The notes under the pieces were generated by a model. It saw only the letters and a program-made list of their open reading frames with translations, searched no databases and had not been told where the DNA came from. The position numbers and the translations under genes are program-made. This document shows, one piece after another, positions 10,459 through 20,831 of a stretch of DNA of 64,000 bases. Position 1 is the stretch's first letter, and each line of letters opens with the position of its first letter. Source of the DNA: Sphingomonas glacialis (GTDB lineage: Bacteria > Pseudomonadota > Alphaproteobacteria > Sphingomonadales > Sphingomonadaceae); the NCBI RefSeq assembly GCF_006439055.1, contig NZ_RCZC01000001.1, positions 620,001 to 684,000 on the forward strand. Reading direction: 5' to 3'.

Positions 10459-10944
10459 TTATTGATAATCGACCGAGACGACATATTGCCCGGCATAGGC
10501 GCCCTCGGCCTGGTTCGCCTTGACGCTCAGCACGCCGGCAATGCCGAAATCGCCACTCCCGCCGGCAAGCGCCAGCGACGACGTGGAAAGGCTGAGATTG
10601 GCGGTCATCGTGTGCGCCGCGCCATCGGTTAAGGTCACCCGCGTTGTGGCGAGACTGATGCAAACGATCTGCCCGCTGACGCCGACGACGTGAAAACGGC
10701 CGGCGCTCGGCGTGCCGTAGCACCGCAACGGTGATCCGCAGGTGCGCACGCCATCCTGCCGTATTGCGACGGTAGCCGTGCTCGTTGCGGGTAGTACGGT
10801 GCCGAACATTAGATCAGCTGTCTTGGTCACCGCGACGGGGCGGAGAATCTGGACGCTTGCCCTAGCCGCCCCGGGCGCCGCCGAAACGCCGCTCGCCATC
10901 GATACGGCGGTGACGCCGGCAAGAAGATGCGGGAATAGCTTCAC
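10459..10944 (-). CDS. DUF4402 pilin-like subunit 3
   Basis: This 161-residue protein has a signal peptide (LLAGVTAVSMASGVSA) and the same domain plan as subunits 2 and 4: SVQILRPVAVTKTADLMFGTVLP, a Cys pair in RTCGSPLRCYG, and the terminal strand GQYVVSVDYQ. It is more diverged, with extra Arg and Cys residues in the core. The start codon is GTG at 10942-10944, preceded by TGTCTGGGGC, which matches the leader of its paralogs and supplies the ribosome-binding GGGG. It is probably a minor or alternative pilus subunit; the functional role is inferred from locus context. Confidence 0.78.
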   Translation of the reverse strand: MKLFPHLLAGVTAVSMASGVSAAPGAARASVQILRPVAVTKTADLMFGTVLPATSTATVAIRQDGVRTCGSPLRCYGTPSAGRFHVVGVSGQIVCISLATTRVTLTDGAAHTMTANLSLSTSSLALAGGSGDFGIAGVLSVKANQAEGAYAGQYVVSVDYQ

Positions 10945-11106
10945 GACACGCCCCAGACATCGCTCGCCGTCCGCAAGCGCTGCCCCGCAATGCCCCCGCT
11001 ATGGTAAACAAGCCGTTGCCGCGGCGCTGTCCGCGCGACGCCGGGCACGCGAAAAGGGCCAGTGACGTCCGCGACATCACCGACCCTTTGCGACGCACCG
11101 CAAGCG

Positions 11107-11604
11107 TTACTGGTAGTTCACCGACACGGAATATTGGCCGGTGTACGTGCCATCGACCTGGTTTGCGCCGACGTTGAGCGTGCCCGCGACGCTGAAGTCG
11201 CCTGCACCGCCCGCCAGCGTCAGCGATGACGTCGAGGTCCCGAGATCGACCGTCATCGCGTGCGAGGCACCATCCGATAGCGTCGCGGTGGTACTGTCGA
11301 GGCTGACGCTGACGACTTCGCCATTGGTCCCGACAACGTGGAACGCGCCCGAGCTGGCGGTGTCATAGCAACCAAGGCCAGCGCCGCATGTGCGCGCGCC
11401 GCTTTCGGCTACCGCAACCGTGGCCGCACTCGCGGATGGGAGGATCTTCCCGAAATAGAGGTCGGCCGACTTGGTGACGGTAATCGCGCGAAGGATCTTC
11501 ACGCTCGCGTCGCCATTGCCGGTCGACGCATAAGACGGCGAGACGGCAAGAAGGGTCAGAACGGCGCCGAACGCACCGAGCCGCTTGGTCGAGAAAAATG
11601 TCAT
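11107..11604 (-). CDS. DUF4402 pilin-like subunit 2
   Basis: The product is 165 residues, the same length as subunit 4 and close to identical over the mature domain (SVKILRAITVTKSADLYFGKILPSA, Cys pair in RTCGAGLGCYD, terminal GQYSVSVNYQ). A signal peptide ends near SPSYA. The frame is open further upstream to 11712, but ATG 11604 (MTFFSTKR) is the position equivalent to the subunit 4 start and follows the shared leader. Having two near-copies suggests a major pilin with a backup or a variant. Membership of DUF4402 is clear; pilus function is inferred from the chaperone and usher downstream. Confidence 0.82.
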   Translation of the reverse strand: MTFFSTKRLGAFGAVLTLLAVSPSYASTGNGDASVKILRAITVTKSADLYFGKILPSASAATVAVAESGARTCGAGLGCYDTASSGAFHVVGTNGEVVSVSLDSTTATLSDGASHAMTVDLGTSTSSLTLAGGAGDFSVAGTLNVGANQVDGTYTGQYSVSVNYQ

Positions 11605-11624
11605 GATCTTTGCCCCAGAACATG

Positions 11625-11642
11625 CCGGTCTGGATTGACCGG
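11625..11642 (-). promoter_or_regulatory. Conserved hairpin in leader of pilin subunit 2
   Basis: CCGGTC-AATCCA-GACCGG on the coding strand is a perfect 6-bp stem with a 6-base loop, followed by CATGTTCTGGGGC and the start codon. It matches, with compensatory changes, the element before subunit 4. Confidence 0.45.
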
Positions 11643-11731
11643 TGTCCTGAAAATGGCACGCAAACCTGCCGAAACGCTTCGCGAGCATGGCGAAGACGCG
11701 ATTAACCACCACTCCGGATCACAGCCGCAAC

Positions 11732-12241
11732 CTACTGATAATCAACGTCTACGTGGAATGCACCGTGATATCCCCCGGGCGCCTGCCCGGCCGGAACGAT
11801 AATTTCCCCGCCGATCGCGACCCGCGCCTTGCCCGCAATCAGGTCGAGCTGCGGGCTGCCAAGCGTCAGCGCGACCTGCAGCGAATCGCCTGCGGCGGAG
11901 CTGAGCGTGGCATGGTCGGTCACCGTCACGCCGACGCGCTCGCCCGCCGTGCCCGTGAGCGCGAAGATCGCCGGGGACGCGCGTCCCGTGCACGATGCGG
12001 CGCGGCTGCACCGCGTCGTGCCGTCAGGATTGACCGTCAACACGACGCCCGAGCTGGACGAATCGATGCTACCGAAGGCGAGCGGCGCCTCCTCCCGCGC
12101 GATCACCGGCGCGACGATCGTCACCGATGCAGCACCCGCGACCGCGGTTGCCGAGGCGCTCGTCGATGCGAGCAGGGCGCAAAGAACGGTTGCCGCGCCG
12201 ACACACGTTCTAGGGCAAGAGGTGATAAAGCGACGCGGCAT
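11732..12241 (-). CDS. DUF4402 pilin-like subunit 1
   Basis: This 169-residue secreted protein is the first subunit gene of the locus. It has a signal peptide with the core TVLCALLASTSASA, a first strand SVTIVAPVIAREEAPLAFGSI, a Cys pair in RCSRAASCTGR, and the terminal strand YHGAFHVDVDYQ. It is clearly DUF4402 but distant from subunits 2 and 4. It lies 128 bases upstream of the subunit 2 start on the same strand. As the first gene after the regulator it may be a separate pilin type; no direct evidence decides this. Confidence 0.75.
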   Translation of the reverse strand: MPRRFITSCPRTCVGAATVLCALLASTSASATAVAGAASVTIVAPVIAREEAPLAFGSIDSSSSGVVLTVNPDGTTRCSRAASCTGRASPAIFALTGTAGERVGVTVTDHATLSSAAGDSLQVALTLGSPQLDLIAGKARVAIGGEIIVPAGQAPGGYHGAFHVDVDYQ

Positions 12242-12366
12242 GGGAAGCGTAGTAGCTCTGAATGTGTAAATCCAAGGTACGGAGATATACCTACGGCGCT
12301 CTTAATACCCCGGCTTTCGCGCCTCCGCGCCCGGCCGCACCGTCACGAAACGACCGCGAGCGTCGC

Positions 12367-12981
12367 TCAGGCGAAGTGCGCGGATTCGGCCGTCAGCGCG
12401 ACGCGGATCGCCGCCGCCAGCGAATCGGCCTCGAGCTTCGACATCACATTGGCACGGTGAATCTCCACCGTGCGCGGGCTGAGATCGAGGTCGAGTGCGA
12501 TCTCCTTGTTCGACAATCCGCCAACCAGACCGACCAGCACTTCACGCTCGCGCGCACTCAGGCGCTCGATCTGCATGCGGGCCGTCTCACGTGGTGCGGC
12601 CTGATCGCGCGCGTCCTGCAGCGCTTCGAACGCGCGATCGACCAGACCCATCAGGTCTTCGATGGCAAACGGCTTTTCGATGAAATCGCCGGCGCCGCGT
12701 TTCATCGCTTCGACCGCCAGCGCAATCTCGGCCTTCGCCGTCATAACGATCGTTCTGATCCGCCGATCGGTTGCGGCCAGTCGCGACAGCACATCGAGGC
12801 CGGAAAGACCCGGCATGTGAATGTCGAGCAGCAGCACTCCTTCCTCAAGCCCGTCGAGCGCCGCGACGAACGCGTTGCCAGAATCGAACGAATACAGGTG
12901 GCAGTCGCCGCGGCGCGACAGGGCATTGTGCAGGAGCGAGCGGATAACCTCGTTATCATCGACGATATAAACGGTCTTCAT
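12367..12981 (-). CDS. FixJ/NarL-type response regulator (receiver plus LuxR HTH)
   Basis: The product is 204 residues. Residues 1-120 form a receiver domain: acidic pocket VDDN at 8-11, phosphoacceptor Asp53 in LLLDIHMPG, and the conserved Lys in EKPF near 103. Residues 140-200 hold a LuxR-type helix-turn-helix (LSAREREVLVGL, SNKEIALDLDLSPRTVEIHRANVM). ATG 12981 (MKTVYIVDD) is the natural start; the longer open frame upstream overlaps no conserved sequence. It lies between a hybrid kinase and the pilin genes on the same strand, so it may be the output regulator for the kinase and could control the pili. That link is inference. Confidence 0.9.
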   Translation of the reverse strand: MKTVYIVDDNEVIRSLLHNALSRRGDCHLYSFDSGNAFVAALDGLEEGVLLLDIHMPGLSGLDVLSRLAATDRRIRTIVMTAKAEIALAVEAMKRGAGDFIEKPFAIEDLMGLVDRAFEALQDARDQAAPRETARMQIERLSAREREVLVGLVGGLSNKEIALDLDLSPRTVEIHRANVMSKLEADSLAAAIRVALTAESAHFA

Positions 12982-13103
12982 CGATCGTACTCTGCTCCGA
13001 AAGGTCCGGTTCGGATGCATTGCCGATGCTGGCCTGTCAATTGGCGCAGCGCGTGCCGTTTGCGGACACCGCGGGCGGTGCTGTTCGACGCTGTCGAGCC
13101 GTG

Positions 13104-15869
<2,766 letters not shown>

Positions 15870-16151
15870 CTGCCCACTTCCCCACCACCGTTGGCATGGC
15901 CTGTCAGAAGATGGTTAAGGATCTCTTTAGCAACCACATTGGGTCGCGAGCCGCCCCGGTGCAGATGGGCGGCGCAGCTCTCAACCCAAATTGCCGCAAA
16001 GCAGGCTGTACGCCGGGTATAGCTTGGATCGCCGAAGGCTGCCTGTCACCCTTCCAATTTGAAGCATACCGTTTGTCGACGATGCTGCGACCCAACCCGC
16101 AGAAGAAGTCGGCTGCGGGCTATTGCCCAGACGTCCGCTATCGCCCTTCCC

Positions 16152-16556
16152 TCAATTGGCTGCGGGCGGCGCAATGCGCTGCGCCTCGCTGTCGGAAAAG
16201 GTTCGACCGCCCGAGATGGCCAAGCTGGCCAGCGCGCCCCCCGGCGAACCGTTCGTGTTGGGGTGATAGGTCACCGAAATCTTGTCGCCGCGCTTGAAGT
16301 CGCGCGGGGTAAACCCTTGCTTCGAGAACATCAGCGGGCTGCCCGAAATGATCGCCATTTCGACGGGCTTGCCGGCTTTGTCCTTGGCAAGAATCACCAG
16401 CGACGAGTGCGGAGCGCCCCAGCGAAATTCCTTCAAAGTGCCGGCGGCCGCCGCCGTCGTGTTCATGTTGTACGCCCCGAACGAATGATGCGCCAAAACC
16501 GGAGCGGCGGCGATCAGCGCCAAGGAGACGACGGCTGCTTGCGTAAAAACCTTCAT
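16152..16556 (-). CDS. DUF6152 family secreted protein
   Basis: This 134-residue protein has a signal peptide ending VLA-HH. The mature N-terminus HHSFGAYNM is the hallmark of the DUF6152 family, common in sphingomonads. A segment FRWGAPHSSLVILAKD and a conserved TYHPNTNGSPGGAL near the end also fit. Function is unknown; such genes often sit beside TonB receptors and secreted proteins with a WxGDTL motif, as here. An N-terminal His pair just after the cleavage site could bind a metal, which is a guess. It is the last gene of the minus-strand block that begins with the TonB receptor at 23.05 kb. Confidence 0.75.
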   Translation of the reverse strand: MKVFTQAAVVSLALIAAAPVLAHHSFGAYNMNTTAAAAGTLKEFRWGAPHSSLVILAKDKAGKPVEMAIISGSPLMFSKQGFTPRDFKRGDKISVTYHPNTNGSPGGALASLAISGGRTFSDSEAQRIAPPAAN

Positions 16557-16726
16557 GTACGGACTCCCTTTGGACCCGGCCGGACCTCGCTGATCGCCGC
16601 TCTCGGCGGGATCGCTCGCAATTGGCCCGAATGACCGGCAGCTCTCCTGCTGGATGGCCTTCTACTCCGGGGCCAAGGCCGCAAATAGCTGTTACAATCC
16701 GGTCAACGCGCGCACCGCGCGCTGCG

Positions 16727-18109
16727 CTACACGAACCGAAGCGACATCAGCGCAAATCTCGCCTTGGCAGCGCGTTCGGCCTGGAGCGGATTGGATCGCT
16801 CGACCCAGTGCAGAATCGATTCGGACAGCGCCATCATGCGGTCGAGCGGGACGTCTTCCGACGGTGAAGGTGGCGCGACGACGCAGGAATAGAGCAGCAG
16901 TCCGCGCTCGAAGCTGGCCAGCAACGGGTTCTGCGCGAACGCTTGGATCTGCCGATCGATCAGGATCATCCTCCACGCGTCGGCGGCTCCGTCGAGCGGG
17001 GTCGGCTGAACGCCATCGACCGGTGGGCTTTTCGCGCGTGACGCGGCCAGTCGCGCGATCTCGACGCTCAGCAGCCCTGCCGCCTCGTAGCAATCCGAGA
17101 CCGCGAGGTGATGCCGCGACAGGATATGCGGCAGCAAGGACGAGATCGACACGGTATCAGGCTTCCGCAGCACGATTCCGCCGCTTCGTCCGCGCTGCGA
17201 CGCCACGACGTCCAGGTCTTCGAGCAACCGCACGCTTTGCCGGACGATTTCCCCGTTGGTGTCGAACCGCATCGCGATGTCCGCTTCGGAGCCCAGGCAC
17301 ACCTCTGGCGCGTCCTGCTGTTCCCCGATCGTCTGCAAGATCCGCAAGGCCAGCCGATAGGCGACCTTCCTGCCGCCGGTGTGGTGCTTGGAAAAGGCCG
17401 CGATGTCGCACGGACGGTCCATCGCGAGGCGATTGCGCTCTTCGAGGTACCGTTCGAGCGCTGCGCGGGCCGAAGCCGCGTCGCCGCACGCGATCGCGTG
17501 CCAAAGCGCACGGGCGGCGCTCGTGTTGGGGTCTTCGCGCTGCTCGTCGGGATGGGCGCATGCCTTGCGGACCGACTCGATATATTCGACGATCAACTCG
17601 AATGCGGGATTCCCCGTCTGATAGGCCAAGGCGCGCGGGACCGAGACCTGGACCTCGTCGTTGACGAAGCGCAGCTCCCTCGGCAGCGGCGATGCCGGGT
17701 CGCAGATCATGTTGACCATCGCCGACAGCAGCGCCGCCTCCGCCTCGACGAGCTCGCGGATGCCATCGCGCGCGATGTAGATGTACAACAAGGTGAGCTC
17801 GACGATGTTGCCGAAATCCGGCTCGGCGACCACGACGCCCCCGCCGGGCCCCGGCCGGAGACGAGCCACCCCACGCTGTTCGAGGATCGCCAGCGCCTCG
17901 CGAAAGGCCCAGCGGCCGAGCTTGTGGCGAGCGCGTATCTGCGCGACCGTCCCGAGCAAACATCCGCTGTCGAGATTGCCGAAGATGATCTCTTGCTGGA
18001 TGAGCATGGCGCCACGCTGCGCGAGCTTGGCGCCTTCGCTGGTTCGCCCCGCGACCAATGCATGGTCGATGTTCAGCGGGCCGCTCGGCTTGTTACGTCG
18101 CGCCGCCAT
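16727..18109 (-). CDS. Double GntR/FCD-type transcriptional regulator
   Basis: The product is 460 residues, about twice a normal GntR regulator. The first half has a winged-helix region (IFGNLDSGCLLGTVAQIRARHKLGRWAFREALAILEQ region, about 38-85) followed by a helical FCD-like region. The second half repeats the plan: another winged helix near 255-325 (IAMRFDTNGEIVRQSVRLLEDLDVV, GGIVLRKPD) and a second helical domain. It most likely represses or controls the adjacent TonB receptor block in response to a small carboxylic ligand. The intergenic A+T-rich stretch at about 18125-18165 probably holds its promoter. The tandem fusion is unusual in form, though known in sphingomonads. Confidence 0.75.
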   Translation of the reverse strand: MAARRNKPSGPLNIDHALVAGRTSEGAKLAQRGAMLIQQEIIFGNLDSGCLLGTVAQIRARHKLGRWAFREALAILEQRGVARLRPGPGGGVVVAEPDFGNIVELTLLYIYIARDGIRELVEAEAALLSAMVNMICDPASPLPRELRFVNDEVQVSVPRALAYQTGNPAFELIVEYIESVRKACAHPDEQREDPNTSAARALWHAIACGDAASARAALERYLEERNRLAMDRPCDIAAFSKHHTGGRKVAYRLALRILQTIGEQQDAPEVCLGSEADIAMRFDTNGEIVRQSVRLLEDLDVVASQRGRSGGIVLRKPDTVSISSLLPHILSRHHLAVSDCYEAAGLLSVEIARLAASRAKSPPVDGVQPTPLDGAADAWRMILIDRQIQAFAQNPLLASFERGLLLYSCVVAPPSPSEDVPLDRMMALSESILHWVERSNPLQAERAAKARFALMSLRFV

Positions 18110-18212
18110 CAGACTCCGTCCTTTCCTTGGGGCGATTTGCTTTTTCTTGCCTTATAAAGCGCCTCGAAAGTGAAAGGCGCAACGCTTTACGAATACCATC
18201 AAGCCCCAAAGT

Positions 18213-19430
18213 CTAGGGTAGGTCCGCTGGCTCAGGGACCAGCCCCGCGTCGCTAGGGACATTCGGATCCCCGATCTGCAGTTCGCAATTATATTCGTCG
18301 AACAGCGGCATGTTGGGCTGCCACCGGAAGGTCCGCACGATCGTCCAGGGGGCGGTGTAATATTTCGGATCGACGATAGTGGTTTCGATTTCGAGCAAAG
18401 GCTTGTGATCGCCGTTGTCGATCTTGCGGATGCGGTTGATCAGGTGCGCGTCCTTCGACACCGGCGTGCCGGCGATGTCGAGCCACAGGCCCTGCTTGAA
18501 GCCGCTGGTGTCGGCGACGAGCGTGTCGCCATCCCAGTGCGCCATCGCCGTTCCCATATAGCTGCGCCCTGGCGGCAGCAGCTTGCTGTCGAGAACGAGG
18601 TTTAGCCGCCCGCGATAGTCCTGGAAGACGAATTCCACGGCCGCCTTGTTCTGGAAGATCATGAACGGCATGTGGACGTCCGCCTGCCAGATGATGCCGG
18701 GCGGCCGGCATAGCGCGGCACCGTTCTGGAACGGCTTTCCGGCCTTGTCGGCGTTGGAACGCCGTTCGAGAACGCGCGCACCGGCCATCGTGAACGGTAT
18801 GAGCTTGCCGTGGAGATCGCGCAGGATGCGGCCACGCAGGCTCAGATCGTGAAACCAGACCCCGCTAAAGTCGCGCGGATCCGACGACGCGCGACGGGCG
18901 TCGGACCTGAGCAGCGGCGGCTCCGCCATCGCTGCCATGGGCGACACCGGAATCGCAGCCGCGACCTTTTGTGCGTCGGTTAGCGGGGGGTCTTCACCCA
19001 GGCGCAGTTCGAGCGCCGCGGCATCGGCATAGACCGCCTTTTCGGGCACCGAGTCCGGATCGACATACGGCCGCGGCTTCGGCAGCGGAGGGAGCCCCGA
19101 CGGTGGCCCGCCGGGCGGAAATCCCCCCGGCGGAGGGCCGCCCGGGGGAAATCCGCCCGGTGGCGGACCGCCCGGCGGAAAACCGCCCGACGGGGGCATG
19201 CCTTGCGGCATCGCGCCCGCCGGAGGCGCAGCCTGCGAAGGGGCGGCCTGCGGAGGTGCGCCTTGCGGCATTGCGGCAGCCGTGGGCGCTGCCTGTGCGG
19301 GCGCATCCGCCGGCACGCTTTGCGCGCTGGCGCTGTGCGTCAGCGCCAAGGCCGCGCCGATCATCGCCAGGCGGACCGAGACGGGACGCCTGCCGGTGCG
19401 GGAGATGTGCGACGAACTGGTGGAAGACAT
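18213..19430 (-). CDS. Secreted protein of unknown function with Pro-Gly repeats and WDGDTL motif
   Basis: The product is 405 residues. A signal peptide (MIGAALALTHSASA) is followed by a long Ala/Pro/Gly-rich linker containing three 10-residue repeats of the type GGFPPGGPPP, then a globular domain from about 200. That domain carries GTAMAHWDGDTLVADTSGF and YYTAPWTIVRTFRWQP, motifs also found in the upstream gene product, so the two share a fold. The start at 19430 lies 2 bases after the upstream stop, with AAAGG about 10 bases ahead, so the pair is an operon. Proteins of this type are common near TonB receptors in sphingomonads; no activity is known to me. Confidence 0.7.
   Translation of the reverse strand: MSSTSSSHISRTGRRPVSVRLAMIGAALALTHSASAQSVPADAPAQAAPTAAAMPQGAPPQAAPSQAAPPAGAMPQGMPPSGGFPPGGPPPGGFPPGGPPPGGFPPGGPPSGLPPLPKPRPYVDPDSVPEKAVYADAAALELRLGEDPPLTDAQKVAAAIPVSPMAAMAEPPLLRSDARRASSDPRDFSGVWFHDLSLRGRILRDLHGKLIPFTMAGARVLERRSNADKAGKPFQNGAALCRPPGIIWQADVHMPFMIFQNKAAVEFVFQDYRGRLNLVLDSKLLPPGRSYMGTAMAHWDGDTLVADTSGFKQGLWLDIAGTPVSKDAHLINRIRKIDNGDHKPLLEIETTIVDPKYYTAPWTIVRTFRWQPNMPLFDEYNCELQIGDPNVPSDAGLVPEPADLP
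19105..19194 (-). repeat. Three tandem 30-bp repeats encoding Pro-Gly linker
   Basis: Units at 19105-19134, 19135-19164 and 19165-19194 each encode about GGFPPGGPPP. The copies differ at several third positions, so the array is old or selected at the protein level. Confidence 0.7.
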
Positions 19431-19432
19431 CG

Positions 19433-20158
19433 CTATTGACCTTTCTTGGACGCGAGCCGATCGAGACACACGTCCTCGGCGAAAACGACGAAGGGCTGGC
19501 GCTTGTAGGTCACCCGCGCTTCCCAGGGATGCTGATAATATTCCGGATCGGTGATCGTGATCCGGTCCTCGAGCGTATCCGCATCGAGCAGGCGATAGCG
19601 CTCGGTCACCTTCATGTCCCACGAGTGCGGCAGCAGCTGATCGATGAGCGCTTCGGGGGGCACATCGGTCGTCTCGACCTCGAGCGTGTCGCCGACCCAG
19701 CGCCCGCGCGAGACACCGGTGAAGCGCGTTCCCAACGGCTTTTCGAGCGGGAGCCCGCGCAGGTCGATCTGTCGGATCAAACGATTCCATTCGAAATCGA
19801 AGGTCAGGACGTTGAACAATTCCCGGATCTTGAAGCGCTTCGCGGTGATCATCATGCGCGGCATGCCCGGATTGGCGCAGCGCGAGGTCATGACGTCGTA
19901 ATCGTCGATCGCGCCCTTCTTCTTGAGGCGCAGGTTGGTGCGATACGCCTCCTCTCCCTTCTTGGTGAAGGGGACCGTGCGATCGGCGGGGCGCAGGTCG
20001 ACGACCGGCGTGGTGATCTGCCAAACCCCGAGCATGGCCTCGGTTTGCCCCGACACCGCCGGTGCCGGAGCCGGAGCCGGAGCCGCCTGGGGGGCCGCGA
20101 AGGCCGGTCCTGCGGCGAGCACCAGCAGCGCGGCACAAAAATGGGATGATTTTCGCAC
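19433..20158 (-). CDS. Secreted protein of unknown function with WVGDTL motif
   Basis: This 241-residue protein has a signal peptide ending AFA-AP and a short Ala-Pro linker. Its globular part has GVWQITTP, RFTGVSRGRWVGDTLEVETTDV and a region YYQHPWEARVTYKRQPFVVFAEDVC that matches the downstream gene product in layout. It is translated just before that gene, separated by 2 bases. The pair probably works together in the periplasm or outer membrane, perhaps on the ligand of the nearby TonB receptor; that is inference. I do not recognise a characterised family member. Confidence 0.7.
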   Translation of the reverse strand: MRKSSHFCAALLVLAAGPAFAAPQAAPAPAPAPAVSGQTEAMLGVWQITTPVVDLRPADRTVPFTKKGEEAYRTNLRLKKKGAIDDYDVMTSRCANPGMPRMMITAKRFKIRELFNVLTFDFEWNRLIRQIDLRGLPLEKPLGTRFTGVSRGRWVGDTLEVETTDVPPEALIDQLLPHSWDMKVTERYRLLDADTLEDRITITDPEYYQHPWEARVTYKRQPFVVFAEDVCLDRLASKKGQ

Positions 20159-20215
20159 GAGTGCCTATCCTTCGTTGAACCTAGAGATCGCGGCGGCGCG
20201 ACCGTGCGTCGGGCG

Positions 20216-20701
20216 TCATTTGCCCCAATGCTCGGCGATCTTGCCGTTCTGGATCCGCATCATGTTGAACATGAATTCCGGCGCGGTCTTGCCGGGCAAC
20301 TGGATCGACGAGACCCACACCACCTTGTCGCCGTCGGCTACCCAGTACAGGTCCTGCGGGCTCGGCATCGGGCCCGCCATCGGGCCATTGCCTGCCGCCA
20401 ATGTCGCCATGTTTTCGACATAGCCGTCGCGCCCGGGCTTTATGCCGTCGCTGTGCTGAATGTAGCTCGGGCTGATATAGCGTTCGGCGACCGCCTCGAT
20501 TTTCCTGCGGTCATGATCTCGAAACGTCGCCTCCCGGATCTCGACCAGAAAGGTTTTGACCAACTGGACATTGGCGTTCGCGGTTGCGCGCGCCGGCTCG
20601 GCGGTCGCCTGCCCCGACGCGGCGGAGGCGAGCAGCAGGCCGAGACACGAGGCGAGGATCCTGCGACCCGGACCGCCAGCACGTTTGATACGCATCATCA
20701 T
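20216..20701 (-). CDS. NTF2-like (SnoaL-fold) secreted protein
   Basis: The product is 161 residues with a signal peptide (LASCLGLLLASAASGQA). The mature part resembles SnoaL-like/NTF2-like proteins: VKTFLVEIREATF, RYISPSYIQHSDGIKPGRDGYVENMATL, then a VVWVSSIQLPG strand and the ending MRIQNGKIAEHW, all typical. This fold hosts cyclases, isomerases and hydrolases, so an enzymatic role on a small hydrophobic ligand is possible. Start 20701 (MMMRIKR) gives a good signal peptide; upstream extension to 20785 adds a poor leader. It belongs to the block between the TonB receptor and the WxGDTL proteins. Confidence 0.75.
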   Translation of the reverse strand: MMMRIKRAGGPGRRILASCLGLLLASAASGQATAEPARATANANVQLVKTFLVEIREATFRDHDRRKIEAVAERYISPSYIQHSDGIKPGRDGYVENMATLAAGNGPMAGPMPSPQDLYWVADGDKVVWVSSIQLPGKTAPEFMFNMMRIQNGKIAEHWGK

Positions 20702-20831
20702 CAATTCCCAAGGTTTCGGAGTGGTTTGGACACGGCGCGCACGATGCGCTCCGCCGGGCTGGCAGGACGGCGCAGCGGCCGACACCCGACACGATTGCCA
20801 CGGGCGATCGGCGGGCCGAGCGCGATGGCCA

